A DNA stretch of 64,000 nucleotides from assembly GCF_026262505.1 (NCBI RefSeq), contig NC_067206.1:34921896-34985895 (forward strand), given 5' to 3'. The position numbers and the translations under genes were made by a program. Below are positions 19,838 through 30,568 of the stretch, piece after piece; within the stretch, counting starts at the first letter, position 1; every line of letters begins with the position of its first letter. The notes beneath the pieces were generated by a model that saw nothing but the letters and a program-made list of their open reading frames with translations, did not search any database and had not been told where the DNA came from. This DNA comes from Trichomonas vaginalis G3. Taxonomy: Eukaryota > Parabasalia > Trichomonadida > Trichomonadidae.

Positions 19838-20797
19838 CAGCAATTTCATAGTTTCGATATTTCAATGCTGTATAAATCATGTCATCGAACGACTTACCAT
19901 CTTCTATCATTTGCATAAAAATGTTTATATTTCCACCTTGAACAGCATACATTTTGGATTTGCAAGTATACTTGGCTCCTAAATTTTTCAAGTAATTGAA
20001 ACAAAATTCTGATCCATATTTAATTGCACAATCGAGTGGTGTGATTGCAATTGTTTCCTCATTTATATCGAGATTTGGGAATTTACTCTTAAGGTCATCA
20101 ACTTTATCCCATGCAATATAGTAAAAAGGAGATTCTGTTGAATTTAAATGCAGGATTTCATCTCCATCAATTGCAGGTTCGAAGTTTTCAAATTGGATAC
20201 ATGAAAATTGGTTTAATATCTTTTGGTAAAGTTCTGTAAATAATTTAATATCTTTAATACGAATTCGTGAAATAACCTTTATCAGGTAAAGTGACATTTG
20301 GATAGATATTTTGTTATTTGTAACGAATTCGATAATTTGTGAAAATACTTGTAAAATATTTTTGGAATTGACACTCCAAATAATTTTTGATGCTTGACTA
20401 GGGTACTCAAATACTTCAATTGGCTTAATGCTAATAAAATCACATCCATTTTCATTTTTTGATCTCTCAGAACTTGACATTCTTTGTAACAAAATTTAAA
20501 TGTGGCACTTTTGATAACATTTCTCCCACTTTTTCAATTTGCTACTCAAATTTTGTGATGTATTCAAAGTGAAAATGAAAAACTTAATTGAAAAAGTACA
20601 TTAGGAATGATTTTTTTTAAATTTTATACTTTTTGAATTTTCAATTCAAAAAGTGTTAAAAGGTGGTAAATTAATTAATGCAATGAAGTCATAATCAAAA
20701 AAGGTAGTCCTACGAAGTATCTAAACAATAAGTTTCCAAATAAATAAGATAAATAGAATCAGTTGGCTCTGAATATTAATGATATGAATTTATTTTC

Positions 20798-21052
20798 GGG
20801 GTATTACCATTTTTGTCAGGTAAAGTGACAAATTATCATTGTAATTTATGTGGGTATCATTCCAATGCAATCTCATAAATTTATCTTTATAGAATGACGT
20901 GAAAATAAAATATTATCATTATCGTCTGATGAAAATAATTATATACCCGAGAATTACACTTTTCCGACATTTTTGGGTCGATTCACGCCCCTGACAAAAC
21001 ATCGGAAAAGTGTAAATTTTATCATTTTTCCAGACGAAAATAATAATCCTTC
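20798..21052. mobile_element. Small element distantly related to the MITEs
   Basis: About 255 bp. The ends resemble those of the two MITEs: the left end has GGGGTATTACCATTTTTGTC and the right end, on the reverse strand, GAAGGATTATTATTTTCGTC. Flanks carry ATTTATTTT at 20788-20796 and 21053-21061, a probable 9-bp target duplication. Near the right end is an inner inverted repeat (ACACTTTTCCGA and TCGGAAAAGTGT). The body is otherwise different, so this is an older or separate subfamily. The rest of 20,493-21,284 is AT-rich and holds no gene. Confidence 0.6.
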
Positions 21053-21284
21053 ATTTATTTTGATAAGTTACTAAAATAATAAATTGATTTATGAATTATC
21101 TCACATTTGTTTTAATCAAATATGATTATTTTTCTTTCCTACAATTGATTTCGAAATAAATCAAAAAATGATTTCAAATTATGAAAGTTAAAAGATTTTA
21201 TTTTCAAAATAAACAACAGAATCATACAATACATGTTAAATTTACAATCTTAGAGAGTTATAAGCAAAGAATATGAAAATTAAT

Positions 21285-22598
21285 TTAATCATCAGAGACA
21301 ATATCAAGATCTAAATCTTCTTGGACAATCTGTATATCACTTATGGAATTTGTTGACTGATATTGGTCATTAAGCTGTGAATAAGAATAAGAACAAAGAA
21401 TTGAAATAAAAACAATCGCAGAACCACAAATTAAGTTGTTTGAGTACTCTAGTGAAGAAATAAGAAGATTTGAATTGCTTTCAACAACAGGAGATATGAA
21501 AACAAATAAAAATAATTTGAAAATTAAATTAACAATTGTAATAGCAATAAATGGACGAGTATTTGATACTATTTTGGCCTTGATAACAAAAAGAACAAAA
21601 GAAACTAATACTGTAATAAATAAAATCGAATAAATAATTTGTTCTATGATATTTGGTTTAAAATCAATGATTACTGGGCCAAAATACTGATATTTGCACT
21701 TAGAAAATGCATCAAATAGATTTAATACGACCGATAAAGCTGTGAATGCAAGATTTGTGGAAAAATTGAACTGAATTTTGAGAATTTGTGTTGGAACACA
21801 GATAAACGATGTTTCTAGTAATAATAAAATCGTATTATAAATGAATTGAGTAATCATATCGATAAATTTGTTGTTGAAAATTGGAATAAAATAAGCTAAA
21901 GCATTTGAATAAAATAACATCGATATAAGAAATGAAACATAACATATTCTCTTCAACCCTAGAGTTTTTGTCTTGAAAATGTTATAAATTTCTGTAAAAA
22001 CTGGATATGCAATGATTAATAAGGGGAAAATACGCATATTAATGGCAAATCGGTAGACATTTGGATCTGGATAATTGTAATCAATTTTCAGTCCTGTAGC
22101 ATTCAGTACATTGCCGATTAAACTCACATTAACAATTATTTGATCATAATACGTAACAATTTCGTTTAGGACGTTAAATTCAGTTGACAATCGATCATCG
22201 CCAGTAAATTTTAAGAATATTGGCTGTGAAGTATTTTTCTCTGTAATTTTGGAATTTTTATAGTATTTTTTTGAAATATTCATCACTAAATCCATTGTTT
22301 CGTTTTCAGGAGAGTATGCTCTGACAACAGAAGCATTTACATTCACGAGAGAATGATATTTTGAAATGGGACCAACAGCAAAGTCAAAATCGCCTTGAAT
22401 ATAAGAGTGAAATTTGCGGAATGGTTGGTAACTACCTGATGAGTGAACTGAATATTTGTTATTTAAAGATAAATAAATAAAAGTTCCTTGTAAAATAGCA
22501 ATATATAAAAACATCACAAATGCTAATGAACCTTCTGATTTTTGGACTGATATTGACTGCTCTTCTTGCCCTTTTGCTATTGGAATTTCCGAAAACAT
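21285..22598 (-). CDS. Multi-pass membrane protein, GOST/Wntless-like layout
   Basis: 437 residues, intact. A first membrane segment (about residues 26-46, SLAFVMFLYIAILQGTFIYL) is followed by a 135-residue soluble region with several N-x-S/T sites (NVNAS, ENETMD, EKNTS), then about seven hydrophobic segments between residues 187 and 410 (FPLLIIAYPVF, SFLISMLFYSNALAYF, LLLLETSFICVP, IIYSILFITVLVSFVLFVI, IVNLIFKLFLFVFI, SAIVFISILCSY) and an acidic tail. One N-terminal anchor, a lumenal domain and a seven-helix bundle is the layout of the GOST/Wntless/TMEM181 group, which act in membrane trafficking; I see no diagnostic motif, so this is inference from topology. A broken copy of its 3' end lies at 17140. 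Confidence 0.7.
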   Translation of the reverse strand: MFSEIPIAKGQEEQSISVQKSEGSLAFVMFLYIAILQGTFIYLSLNNKYSVHSSGSYQPFRKFHSYIQGDFDFAVGPISKYHSLVNVNASVVRAYSPENETMDLVMNISKKYYKNSKITEKNTSQPIFLKFTGDDRLSTEFNVLNEIVTYYDQIIVNVSLIGNVLNATGLKIDYNYPDPNVYRFAINMRIFPLLIIAYPVFTEIYNIFKTKTLGLKRICYVSFLISMLFYSNALAYFIPIFNNKFIDMITQFIYNTILLLLETSFICVPTQILKIQFNFSTNLAFTALSVVLNLFDAFSKCKYQYFGPVIIDFKPNIIEQIIYSILFITVLVSFVLFVIKAKIVSNTRPFIAITIVNLIFKLFLFVFISPVVESNSNLLISSLEYSNNLICGSAIVFISILCSYSYSQLNDQYQSTNSISDIQIVQEDLDLDIVSDD

Positions 22599-23180
22599 GT
22601 TTTTTTATTCAAAAAATTTATCAAGTAAAGAAATTTTCAAAGACCGAAAAATCTGAATTTTTTTCGAGCTAGTTTAGCATTTTGCCATGCATACTTTTTA
22701 AGGAAAATTCGTAAAATTTGTTTCAAATATTTTATCATTTTGATAGGTTCTGTCGATTTGCGAACTCATAAATCAGTAGATGATAGCTTCATTTACTCCT
22801 CTCCTACCATATTGTCTACTGAAGCATCGGGGAATAGTAAGTCTGCGTTCCTACAAGATGCCATGAAGTTGAAACAAATTGAGAACCTTTACTTGGTCGA
22901 TCAGAACCCTTAAACTTGAAAATATCATTACCTCATCTTCATCGATAATTAAAACAAATTATTTTATTAGAATTTAGGCAATACAATCTATTTCATTAAC
23001 AGAAGTCTCAAGAAACAATTATTTATCTGTTGAGAAATTGTTTTGACAAGGTTCCGATGTTTTTGACAATATAAACTATTCAATATAATTTCTCATTTCT
23101 CACATTAAATTCAAATATAACATCATATAAGGAATATATTGTTCTCTAAAATTTCTGAAATCTGACACAGTATTTAAGTT
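22599..23180. promoter_or_regulatory. Divergent intergenic region
   Basis: 582 bases between the start codons of two divergent genes, so it must hold both promoters. It is AT-rich with TCATTTCTCA at about 23092, which resembles the trichomonad initiator (TCA followed by pyrimidine and A/T), but it lies some 90 bases before the ATG at 23181. No repeat or RNA gene was seen. Confidence 0.35.
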
Positions 23181-24833
23181 ATGATATCAAATCTTCCACA
23201 ACCTCTTATTCTTGCAATTTTCCATGATGTTGAAACATATGTCCCAGGAAAGGCAGGTTCAAGAGGTGTGTTCATTATTGGAAGAGACAACGGAAATTTC
23301 TTTTTTAAGTGGGCCCAATATTCCGAAGACAGAATAAGACACGAACAACTGCGCGTTACATCTTCTCCAGGTAGTACGCGCACATCTGTTATGTATCGCC
23401 ATCAAATCTACTTACAAGCATCGCAAATACAAAAATTAATTGTCACTCCGCAACCGCATTGCATGGATATGCTTATATCCACATTACATCCACCAGAAAT
23501 GTATCAATTTCAATTCAAACAAAACCCTATGGAATCATGTTTACAGTTTTTACAAGTTATTGCGATCAATTCCGCCATTGGTGGCGAAAATGATTTATCA
23601 TCAGATGTATGGCGAACAATTACACACAATAATGCTCAAGTTTTCCCATCATTTTCATCTTTAGCACGTGTTTACATTATTCCATGCGAAGATGGTAAAT
23701 TTAATGTTCCTTTCATACAAGTTTCCATATCAAACCAATCAGTACCATTCGTTGACGAGATTACCAAAGCTCAAATCGCAACACAATTCGGAATAGATGG
23801 TGCATCTTTTACAAATGCTCCATTTACGAAGGCAGACTACGATCATATCGTTGGCTCATCCATCAGTTTCAACGATATTCGCATGCAAGCTTCCAGAAGA
23901 GGCATTGATACTGATCTTCGACCATTATTATGGCCACAGCTTCTCGGAGTGCTTCCATTTGCCAAGGAAATCGAATCAGTGCTCGATCAGCGTGTCGATG
24001 AATACAAATTGGTCAAGTATCAGTGGGAATCAATGTCATCATTCCAATTAACTCACCGTCCTGAACTCAGATCGGCATATCAGACCATCAGGATGGATGT
24101 TAAGAGAACTCATCTACCAGAAGGCTCAAATGAACAAGCAATTAAGCCTATGATGGAAAATATTCTCAAAACATATGCAATTTGGAACTACGATGTACGA
24201 TACACACAAGGAATTAATGATGTAGTTCTTCCTTTCCTTCTTGTTTTCTACAATTCCAAGCTTTATACAGATGATCAAGTTGAAGCTCTTGGTTTTTGGT
24301 GTTTCGCAAGTTTTGCGGAGAAAATCAACAGCTCACTCATCGAAGGCAGCATGGATGGAGTCACAAACATCGATCTCCAGTTAGTTATTGAGTTACTTGG
24401 CACTCACGATCCGAAAGTTAAAGAATGGATTATAAAAAGTGACATGCAAGACATGAATTTTGTTGTTTCTAGTTTCATGTTAGCATTCAAGCGGTCACTT
24501 GACGAACCGAACCTTGAGCGTGCCTGGGATTCAGCGATGTGCAGTGATTCACCACATACATTTATTATTTGTTTCTGTGCTGCATTGATCATCTTTTGTT
24601 ATCCAGCTTTTTCAAGAATCGAAAACTGCTCAACACCACAGATTCTTCCTATTTGCGACAAGATAATGAGGAGACAACCAATAGGAAGTGTCGTTGGTGT
24701 TGCTCTGGAGATAGAAAGTACTGCTCCAAGACCAGAAAAAAGAATTGTTGCAAACGAATTTTATTCGATGCCAAATATCGAAACAGACTTCTTCAACTTC
24801 ATTTCTCCTTCACTTCCTAACTTGTTCTCTTAA
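23181..24833 (+). CDS. TBC-domain Rab GTPase-activating protein
   Basis: 550 residues. The C-terminal half (about 235-500) is a TBC domain: the entry motif DLRPLLWPQLLG at 245-256, IRMDVKRT at 303-310 with the catalytic arginine finger R309, and YTQGINDV at 341-348 with the glutamine finger Q343. Later helices (EALGFWCFASF, DLQLVIELLGTHDP, NFVVSSFMLAFKRSL, AWDSAMCSDSPHTFIICFCAAL) fit the known fold. TBC proteins switch Rab GTPases off by supplying both residues in trans, acting in vesicle traffic. The 230-residue N-terminal region, with its own beta-rich start, resembles the layout of the TBC1D15/Gyp7 group, though I do not see a diagnostic motif there. The ATG at 23181 is the first in frame. 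Confidence 0.9.
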   Translation: MISNLPQPLILAIFHDVETYVPGKAGSRGVFIIGRDNGNFFFKWAQYSEDRIRHEQLRVTSSPGSTRTSVMYRHQIYLQASQIQKLIVTPQPHCMDMLISTLHPPEMYQFQFKQNPMESCLQFLQVIAINSAIGGENDLSSDVWRTITHNNAQVFPSFSSLARVYIIPCEDGKFNVPFIQVSISNQSVPFVDEITKAQIATQFGIDGASFTNAPFTKADYDHIVGSSISFNDIRMQASRRGIDTDLRPLLWPQLLGVLPFAKEIESVLDQRVDEYKLVKYQWESMSSFQLTHRPELRSAYQTIRMDVKRTHLPEGSNEQAIKPMMENILKTYAIWNYDVRYTQGINDVVLPFLLVFYNSKLYTDDQVEALGFWCFASFAEKINSSLIEGSMDGVTNIDLQLVIELLGTHDPKVKEWIIKSDMQDMNFVVSSFMLAFKRSLDEPNLERAWDSAMCSDSPHTFIICFCAALIIFCYPAFSRIENCSTPQILPICDKIMRRQPIGSVVGVALEIESTAPRPEKRIVANEFYSMPNIETDFFNFISPSLPNLFS

Positions 24834-25125
24834 CAAGATATATTATTCTTTATTCTTTATTGTAATTAAATAGTTTTTGTTATATATCTTTTTCTGTCCA
24901 AAATAATTCAAACAACATTTTTCCCTTCTCAACTATTTGTTGCTGAATCAGGAAATGGGTACTTCTTCATATGACTAGTATCCTTTTTTTAAAAAAAATC
25001 GAGGGTTTTCCTAGCAACAATATATCTAATTTCTTTCCAATAAACTCTTTATAAGCCCGTAAAAAGTGTCAAAACTATTTTGAATATTTTGTGAACGTTC
25101 ACTTTCATATTCATGTGGCATTTAA

Positions 25126-27861
25126 AGAGGGAAGACTAAAATTTTTGTTACGGGCGTGACCAAGACCAAAATTTCACCAAAAGTGACGCTTTTTTGAGAA
25201 AAATCTTTATCTGGGACTTCTATGTATACCACTCATCAGAGCATACTCCATACTATCATACTTTATCTTGATGATGAAGTCTGAAGATTATATAAAAATT
25301 GATTATTGATTATTATATAAATATTATGCAATTCTTCAATATGTTGTATAGATTAGTACACTTATTGCAAATCTATCTTGTATTAATGATTAAATTTATT
25401 CATTTAAGTATAATGTATTTCATTTCCACCAAAAATGCTTTTTTATTGTGTAATAGTATACAAATAGATAAATATTATATATTAAAACTCATTTATATTG
25501 TGATAACGCTTTAAATGCTTATAAATTGTATTGAATATCAAAGTTATGGAATGAAATAGTCTATTAGTTAAATTAGAACGGGAATAAATATACTTATAGT
25601 TAAGCATTAGATATTCTAATGTAATTATTCCAAAATGTCGCAATTACAAAAAAAAAAAATATTATTACCTAAAAAGTATTGTTTATTCAGCAAACAATGT
25701 AAAAATAAAATTATATTATAATTTTGGAAATAATAAGGGTATACATCCAAATTTAATAATCTTGCCTTTTTATATCAACGTAATCAAAGTATGATCTATG
25801 CAATTTGTATTTTACCTTTGTATTTAAATTGAAAAAACGCATTTAAAATCGAATCTGTTCAATTTGAGTGATTTCTATAATATATTTATATGAATTCGAA
25901 TTAAATGGAAATATAGTTCGTAGTTGCTAGTACTGGGAATTACAATTGCCTATAGATTTATTGTTCTTTGTGTTAATAAATTATTGAATTTGAAAAATAA
26001 ATCGATTATTGTATAATATCTTGCGTCATTGATGATAAATCTCCATGTATGTTGAATTTCCGATGAAATTATTAGTTTAATCGAATGATATAAGATTCAA
26101 GGTTTGCGATTTTATATGATTTAAGGCTTAATTCAATGGGTTACAATAAAGAACATTCACCTTATTCAAAATTCCGTTTGAAAATCTATTATGTGCATGT
26201 TTGTTAAAATGTGTGATGTTCATTATAACAAACAACACAATCTTATGGAAATTTTCCCCGATAATTATGTTATTTATAGTTTAAATTTTCATATACTTTG
26301 TTATTTATGCTTAGTATCGTATCTAATACTGTGATATCACAAATTTTGATAATTGAATAGAGGAATCCCCAATTTGATAGTGAAAATGCAATAATAGATT
26401 AATAAGGATTAAAATAAGACAGGCAAAAATCTCCAAAAATATTTGAATTTTTAAGATTTAATATGAAATTTGTTAAAATTTACATCATATTGAAAAAAAT
26501 AAAAAAAAATTGGAAAAATTACATCAGAGAATATACATTATTTTTAGTAATTCATTAGAATTGCTTTCAAATTCATCATAAATTCTGCATTATTAATATT
26601 GATAAAATAATACTTTGAATTTTAGTAGGGGGCACACCAAAACATATAAGTATATAGTTTTCTAAATCTACATATGAGATCAAAATTTCATAAACTAGTT
26701 TTATATCTAAATTATTTTTGCATAAAAGATAAAATCTGTAGCTTTATTCATTTATATACTAATATAATTTGAAATCCAGAAATAAAATGGCAAAATAATC
26801 AATTTGAAATGACAATATTTGAATAATATGAATAAAATCAATTTTATTGATCATAAATAAAATACACCTACACAATAAAGCTAAAAACACATCTTTGGAT
26901 GCCTTTTATCAATGATTTTGAATGAGATTCTTCAATTTCATGAACCAAAGAGAATTATTCTAAAATTCAATGACATTTTTGTATGTTTATTAGTTAAAGT
27001 CTAATATTCAATCTGTTAATCAATCAAATAGCATTTTCACACAAAGAAATTGCTTATTTATCATAAAATTTAGATTTCAACTTATTTTCACAATATGATT
27101 GAGCTTTCATACAATATACAAACAAAGTGCTATATTGAAATCCACTATATTATACTTTAACGCAGATATTCAATTCAATGAGCTTCATGAATCATATTTT
27201 AAACAAAGATAGTTATCCACATATGACATATTTATATAGTAATATCATTGATAGAATATCTACACAATTTTATTCTAATATGAATAAATTATTTCTGAAT
27301 TTTTTCCAATTTTTATTTTCTGTTTATAGGTTGCTTCATAGTTTCAATGTTATTGATACTTACAGTTTCAACTCCTTCCAAACACATTTTATTTTTTAAA
27401 TCATAATATTAACCATCATCTTTGGAAATTTGCAGGCAAAAATGAAACAATTTACTAGAATGGATTCACTATATATGTATTCTATATGACCAAAGGTATA
27501 TATTCATCAATATTATATTTGATATAATGAATACGATACAGAATACTTCATTTTTAAGATTTCACAGCTAAATCTACTTCAGTTGATACTATAGTATGCT
27601 GAGGCAATTATAAACGATTTGATACGCTCATATTCATTGAGAATTATCCTATTTAATTGCATAAATTTTATTAACATATGTGTTTAATAGCATAATATGA
27701 TAGAGCAAATTCTAGGCCATATAATGCCAAAGTTGAAAGACATGATGATCAGTATTTGAGGATTTTCAAGCTAAACTACGATTTTGACACGTAAATTTTG
27801 TCAGAAATAGTGAAATTTTGGTCTTGGTCGCGCCCGTAACAAAAATTTTGGTCTTCCCTCT
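25126..27861. mobile_element. Non-autonomous DNA element A (AGAGGGAAGAC ends)
   Basis: About 2.7 kb bounded by terminal inverted repeats of about 50 bp with only two or three mismatches; both ends share AGAGGGAAGAC, TTTTTGTTACGGGCG and GACCAAGACCAAAATTTCAC. The flanks carry a 7-bp direct repeat, CATTTAA, at 25119-25125 and 27862-27868. The interior is extremely AT-rich and has no frame longer than about 75 codons, so no transposase is encoded. The 292 bases between the TBC gene and the element hold nothing recognisable. Confidence 0.75.
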
Positions 27862-28604
27862 CATTTAAGGGTGCACCCGTATGTACGTTTATTTGAGAGG
27901 AGGAGGATTACCCTCTCAATTTTGAGGGATTCGTTAGTTTATTTTCTCGATGAATATGCAATAAAATTTGATTTTTACCTTATCAATATACTTCATATAA
28001 TATACACATGTTCATGTAAAAACTTTTTTCCAAAATCCTCAGGAATTAAGGGATTTTTGAATTTTAAGAATTTTTTTCGAATTTTTTCAAATTTTTTCGA
28101 AAAAAATAGGGATGCGTTAAACACGCCATTTGACCAGGCGTACATTTTTTTGTTCGCCCAAAAATTTCGCCATTTGAGAAATTCAAAAATTAAAAATAAA
28201 ATTTTAATCTTGATTTTTTTATTTTCGTGATTTTTTTGAAACTTACATAAGCGATGAAATACTTTTTTTAAGTAATCGTTTATTATATATAAATATATCT
28301 TAATAAATTTAATTCCTTAAGGTAGAGCGTGTTCAAATTTAAAATCTCATACAATATTTTCTTAATGGCGTATTTTTCTGAGGTCGCCCAAATAAAGGCG
28401 AATTCAAAATTGAGAACTCCAAGGCGTATGGCGAGTATTCAAAAAGTACGCCACTTACAAAATATTGAATGTGGATTATCAATTTTTTGGCGTGTTCAAT
28501 TTCAAATTTTGATATTTATGTTTATTTTATTCAGTATAATGCTAAGAATTAAAATATAAAATTCATAGAATTTTTTCTTTGAAAATATTTTACATTTTTA
28601 TTAG

Positions 28605-29120
28605 ACCACTCCTAGACTAGTCATCAGGTTATCCTCAGATCATCCTCAGACTACTCCTTATCAGATTACTCATCATCCTCAGACTACTCCTTAGACCCCT
28701 CCTCATCAGACTACTCCTCAGATCTTCCTCATAAGACTCCTCCTCAGATCTTCCTCCTGAGACTACTCTTCAGACTACTCCTTAGAGTCTTCCTCATCAG
28801 ACTAGTCCTGAGACTAGTCCTCAGACTACTCCTGAAACTACTCCTCAGATTATCCGCAGACTCCTCCTCAGATTATCCTCAAACTACTCCTCAGTCTAAT
28901 CCTCAGACTCCTCCTCAGATTATCCTCAAACTACTCCTCAGTCTAATCCTCAGACTCCTCCTCAGATTATCCTCAAACTACTCCTCAGTCTAATCCTCAG
29001 ACTCCTCCTCAGATTATCCTCAAACTCCTCAGACTACTCCTCAAACTCCTCAGACTACTCCTCAAACTACTCCTCGGTCTAATCCTCAGACTCCTCCTCA
29101 GATTATCCTCAGATTATCAC
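28605..29120. repeat. CTCAGA-rich minisatellite
   Basis: About 500 bp of tandem repeats built from CCTCAGACTACTC-type words. In the best-ordered part (about 28860-29010) a unit of about 47 bp containing CAGATTATCCTCAAACTACT repeats three times. One strand is strongly pyrimidine-rich. It lies inside element C. Confidence 0.85.
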
Positions 29121-29215
29121 TTTACATATATATATCGATAACTAAATAATTACTTATTATACTTTCTTTATTTTTTTTAATTTTAAAATAATATTAATAT
29201 ATCTTTCTACGTTTA

Positions 29216-29336
29216 ATGATGAAAAGAGAAAGAGGAGTAAAAAGAGGAAAGAGAAAAGAAAGAGAGAGAGAGAAAAAAAAAAGAGAAAGAGAGAGAAAAA
29301 AAAAAGAGAAAGAGAAAGAAAGAAAGGAAAAAAAAA
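29216..29336. repeat. Polypurine tract
   Basis: About 120 bases that are almost pure A and G (AGAGAGAGAGAAAA-type runs). Its open frames on both strands are low-complexity artefacts. With the pyrimidine-rich satellite 100 bases to the left it gives strong strand asymmetry that could form non-B DNA. Confidence 0.85.
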
Positions 29337-30568
29337 GGACGGCGATAATTTTGTATTGTTTTGTTATTCGGCCGAATGGCGGCTACTTCGTACCCGCCAT
29401 TCGGCCCCAAAAATGGCGTATTATTCTATTTTTAAACGGTCATGGCGTAAAACCGTCGCATCCCTAAAAAAATGTTTTCAGAACAGCCTTAACGGCTAAG
29501 ATTTAGGAACAATGTTAAGTATCAAAAAGAAAGGAGGTCTGATATAGACAACATATATCGTTGAAGGTTGAAAAAATCTCTAATATTTGAGCCCAAAATT
29601 TCAAATTTTAATTTTTTGAAAAAAGAGGCCACCCGTATGTACGTTTATTTGAGAGGAGGAGGATTATATTTTTGAAAGGGTGAAACATTATGAATATGTT
29701 AATTATATAATAATATGTATTATTATAAAAAAGAAAAAATAAACCACGTTAAAAGTTTTCTTTCTTGATTTTTTACAAAATCTACTTAGAATTATGCAAA
29801 ATATGACTAAATAATTATAAATTTCAAGTTAAATTTTAATTTTGATAAATAATTTAAATTTCAAAATATCAAGTTCAGTTCGACTATGTATGTAGTAATT
29901 CCTCAATAAAGTGCCAAAACCCTATTAAAATATATGAACATTTTCAACATTTTAATGTTTTTATTTAAAAATTTGTTGGAATATGAGCTTCAAACAATTA
30001 TTATGTAAATAAAAATAATTAAATATATGTATTTATTCGTATTACAACCGTAGTAAGTCGATTCTTCCTTTCTTCTACTGAGGTTTGAATTTGATTTCGA
30101 ATTGTAAAGAGATTCAAAGGGAAAATACTAGCGGATAAAAACTACCTCCATGAAAGGGTCATAATGGAGTCAAGTTGTATTTTTTGATATTTTTTGCTTT
30201 TCGACCCTAAATAGGTAGCCAAGATAATGCCTAAAATAAGGTTCTAAATTCTGAAGTTTACATGATCCTCTCGTGTGCACCCTTAAATACCAAATGTTTT
30301 TTTTTCTCAAATAAAATATAAAAATAAAATATTCAATTCAGAATTAAAAAAAAATCCGTTGACTTAAAGTTTGAACTTCCTTAAGCTTATCCATCAAAGC
30401 CAAGCATGAACTGAATCAAATAATTATATTCCACGGCAAGTGTACCGTTTTAATGCGTTTTTATTATACTTATGTCCTTTTGTCTAGTTGACATGCAATT
30501 TTAAATAATTTTATTAAAACAACAATAGAATGACAATCTTAAAATTAATGATCCAAAAATGACAGTAA

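Larger units (their letters stand above)
17916..20480 (-). pseudogene. Ankyrin gene broken by a MITE and minisatellite blocks
   Basis: The gene starts at the ATG at 20480 and shows the family N-terminus and pre-ankyrin block (AIKYGSEFCFNYLKNLGAKY, YAVQGGNINIFMQMI, YTALKYRNYEIA). Coding sequence is then interrupted by the MITE at 19546-19837; beyond it the same frame logic resumes with EYLKTNFEHTLPSIAESMYW and SYLLFNGMDYDEI. After that, three ankyrin pieces remain (about 18945-19050, 18463-18575 and 17916-18030, each with NECPL-IAIK, IEIV-FL-E-GAD), separated by long T-rich minisatellite blocks that hold stops in most frames. The final piece ends in GAKNIK and a stop at 17916. No full-length product is possible. 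Confidence 0.8.
28108..29466. mobile_element. Element C nested in B, with internal satellite
   Basis: About 1.36 kb. Left end AGGGATGCG followed by ACGCCATTTGACC; the right end, reversed, gives AGGGATGCG and ACGCCATGACC. An 8-bp AAAAAAAT flanks both sides (28100-28107 and 29467-29474), though a poly-A word is weak evidence for a target duplication. The interior has no credible coding frame and contains a CTC-rich satellite, a polypurine tract and a strong hairpin at about 29370-29407 (GGCCGAATGGCGG and CCGCCATTCGGCC). The ends and the 8-bp duplication would suit a hAT-like element; that is inference. Confidence 0.55.
27869..30282. mobile_element. Non-autonomous element B flanked by TTAA
   Basis: Both ends read GGGTGCAC inwards from a TTAA (27865-27868 and 30283-30286). 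The terminal match is only about 8-9 bp, so the pairing is tentative, but the same layout, TTAA followed by GGGTCCACTGTAA, bounds the elements at 31947 and 37966. TTAA target duplication is known for the piggyBac and Kolobok groups. A 37-bp direct repeat with CACCCGTATGTACGTTTATT occurs at 27874-27910 and 29630-29666, framing the stretch that contains element C. No transposase frame is present. Confidence 0.45.

Noticed and set aside
24834-27900. Small plus-strand genes in the AT-rich stretch after the TBC gene (for example at 25299 and 27178)
   Set aside because: They lie within element A, are short, hydrophobic and AT-driven, and show no recognisable domain.
29213-29467. Arg/Glu-rich or Ser/Phe-rich proteins from the purine tract
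   Set aside because: Pure low-complexity coding illusion in an AG run inside a transposon.
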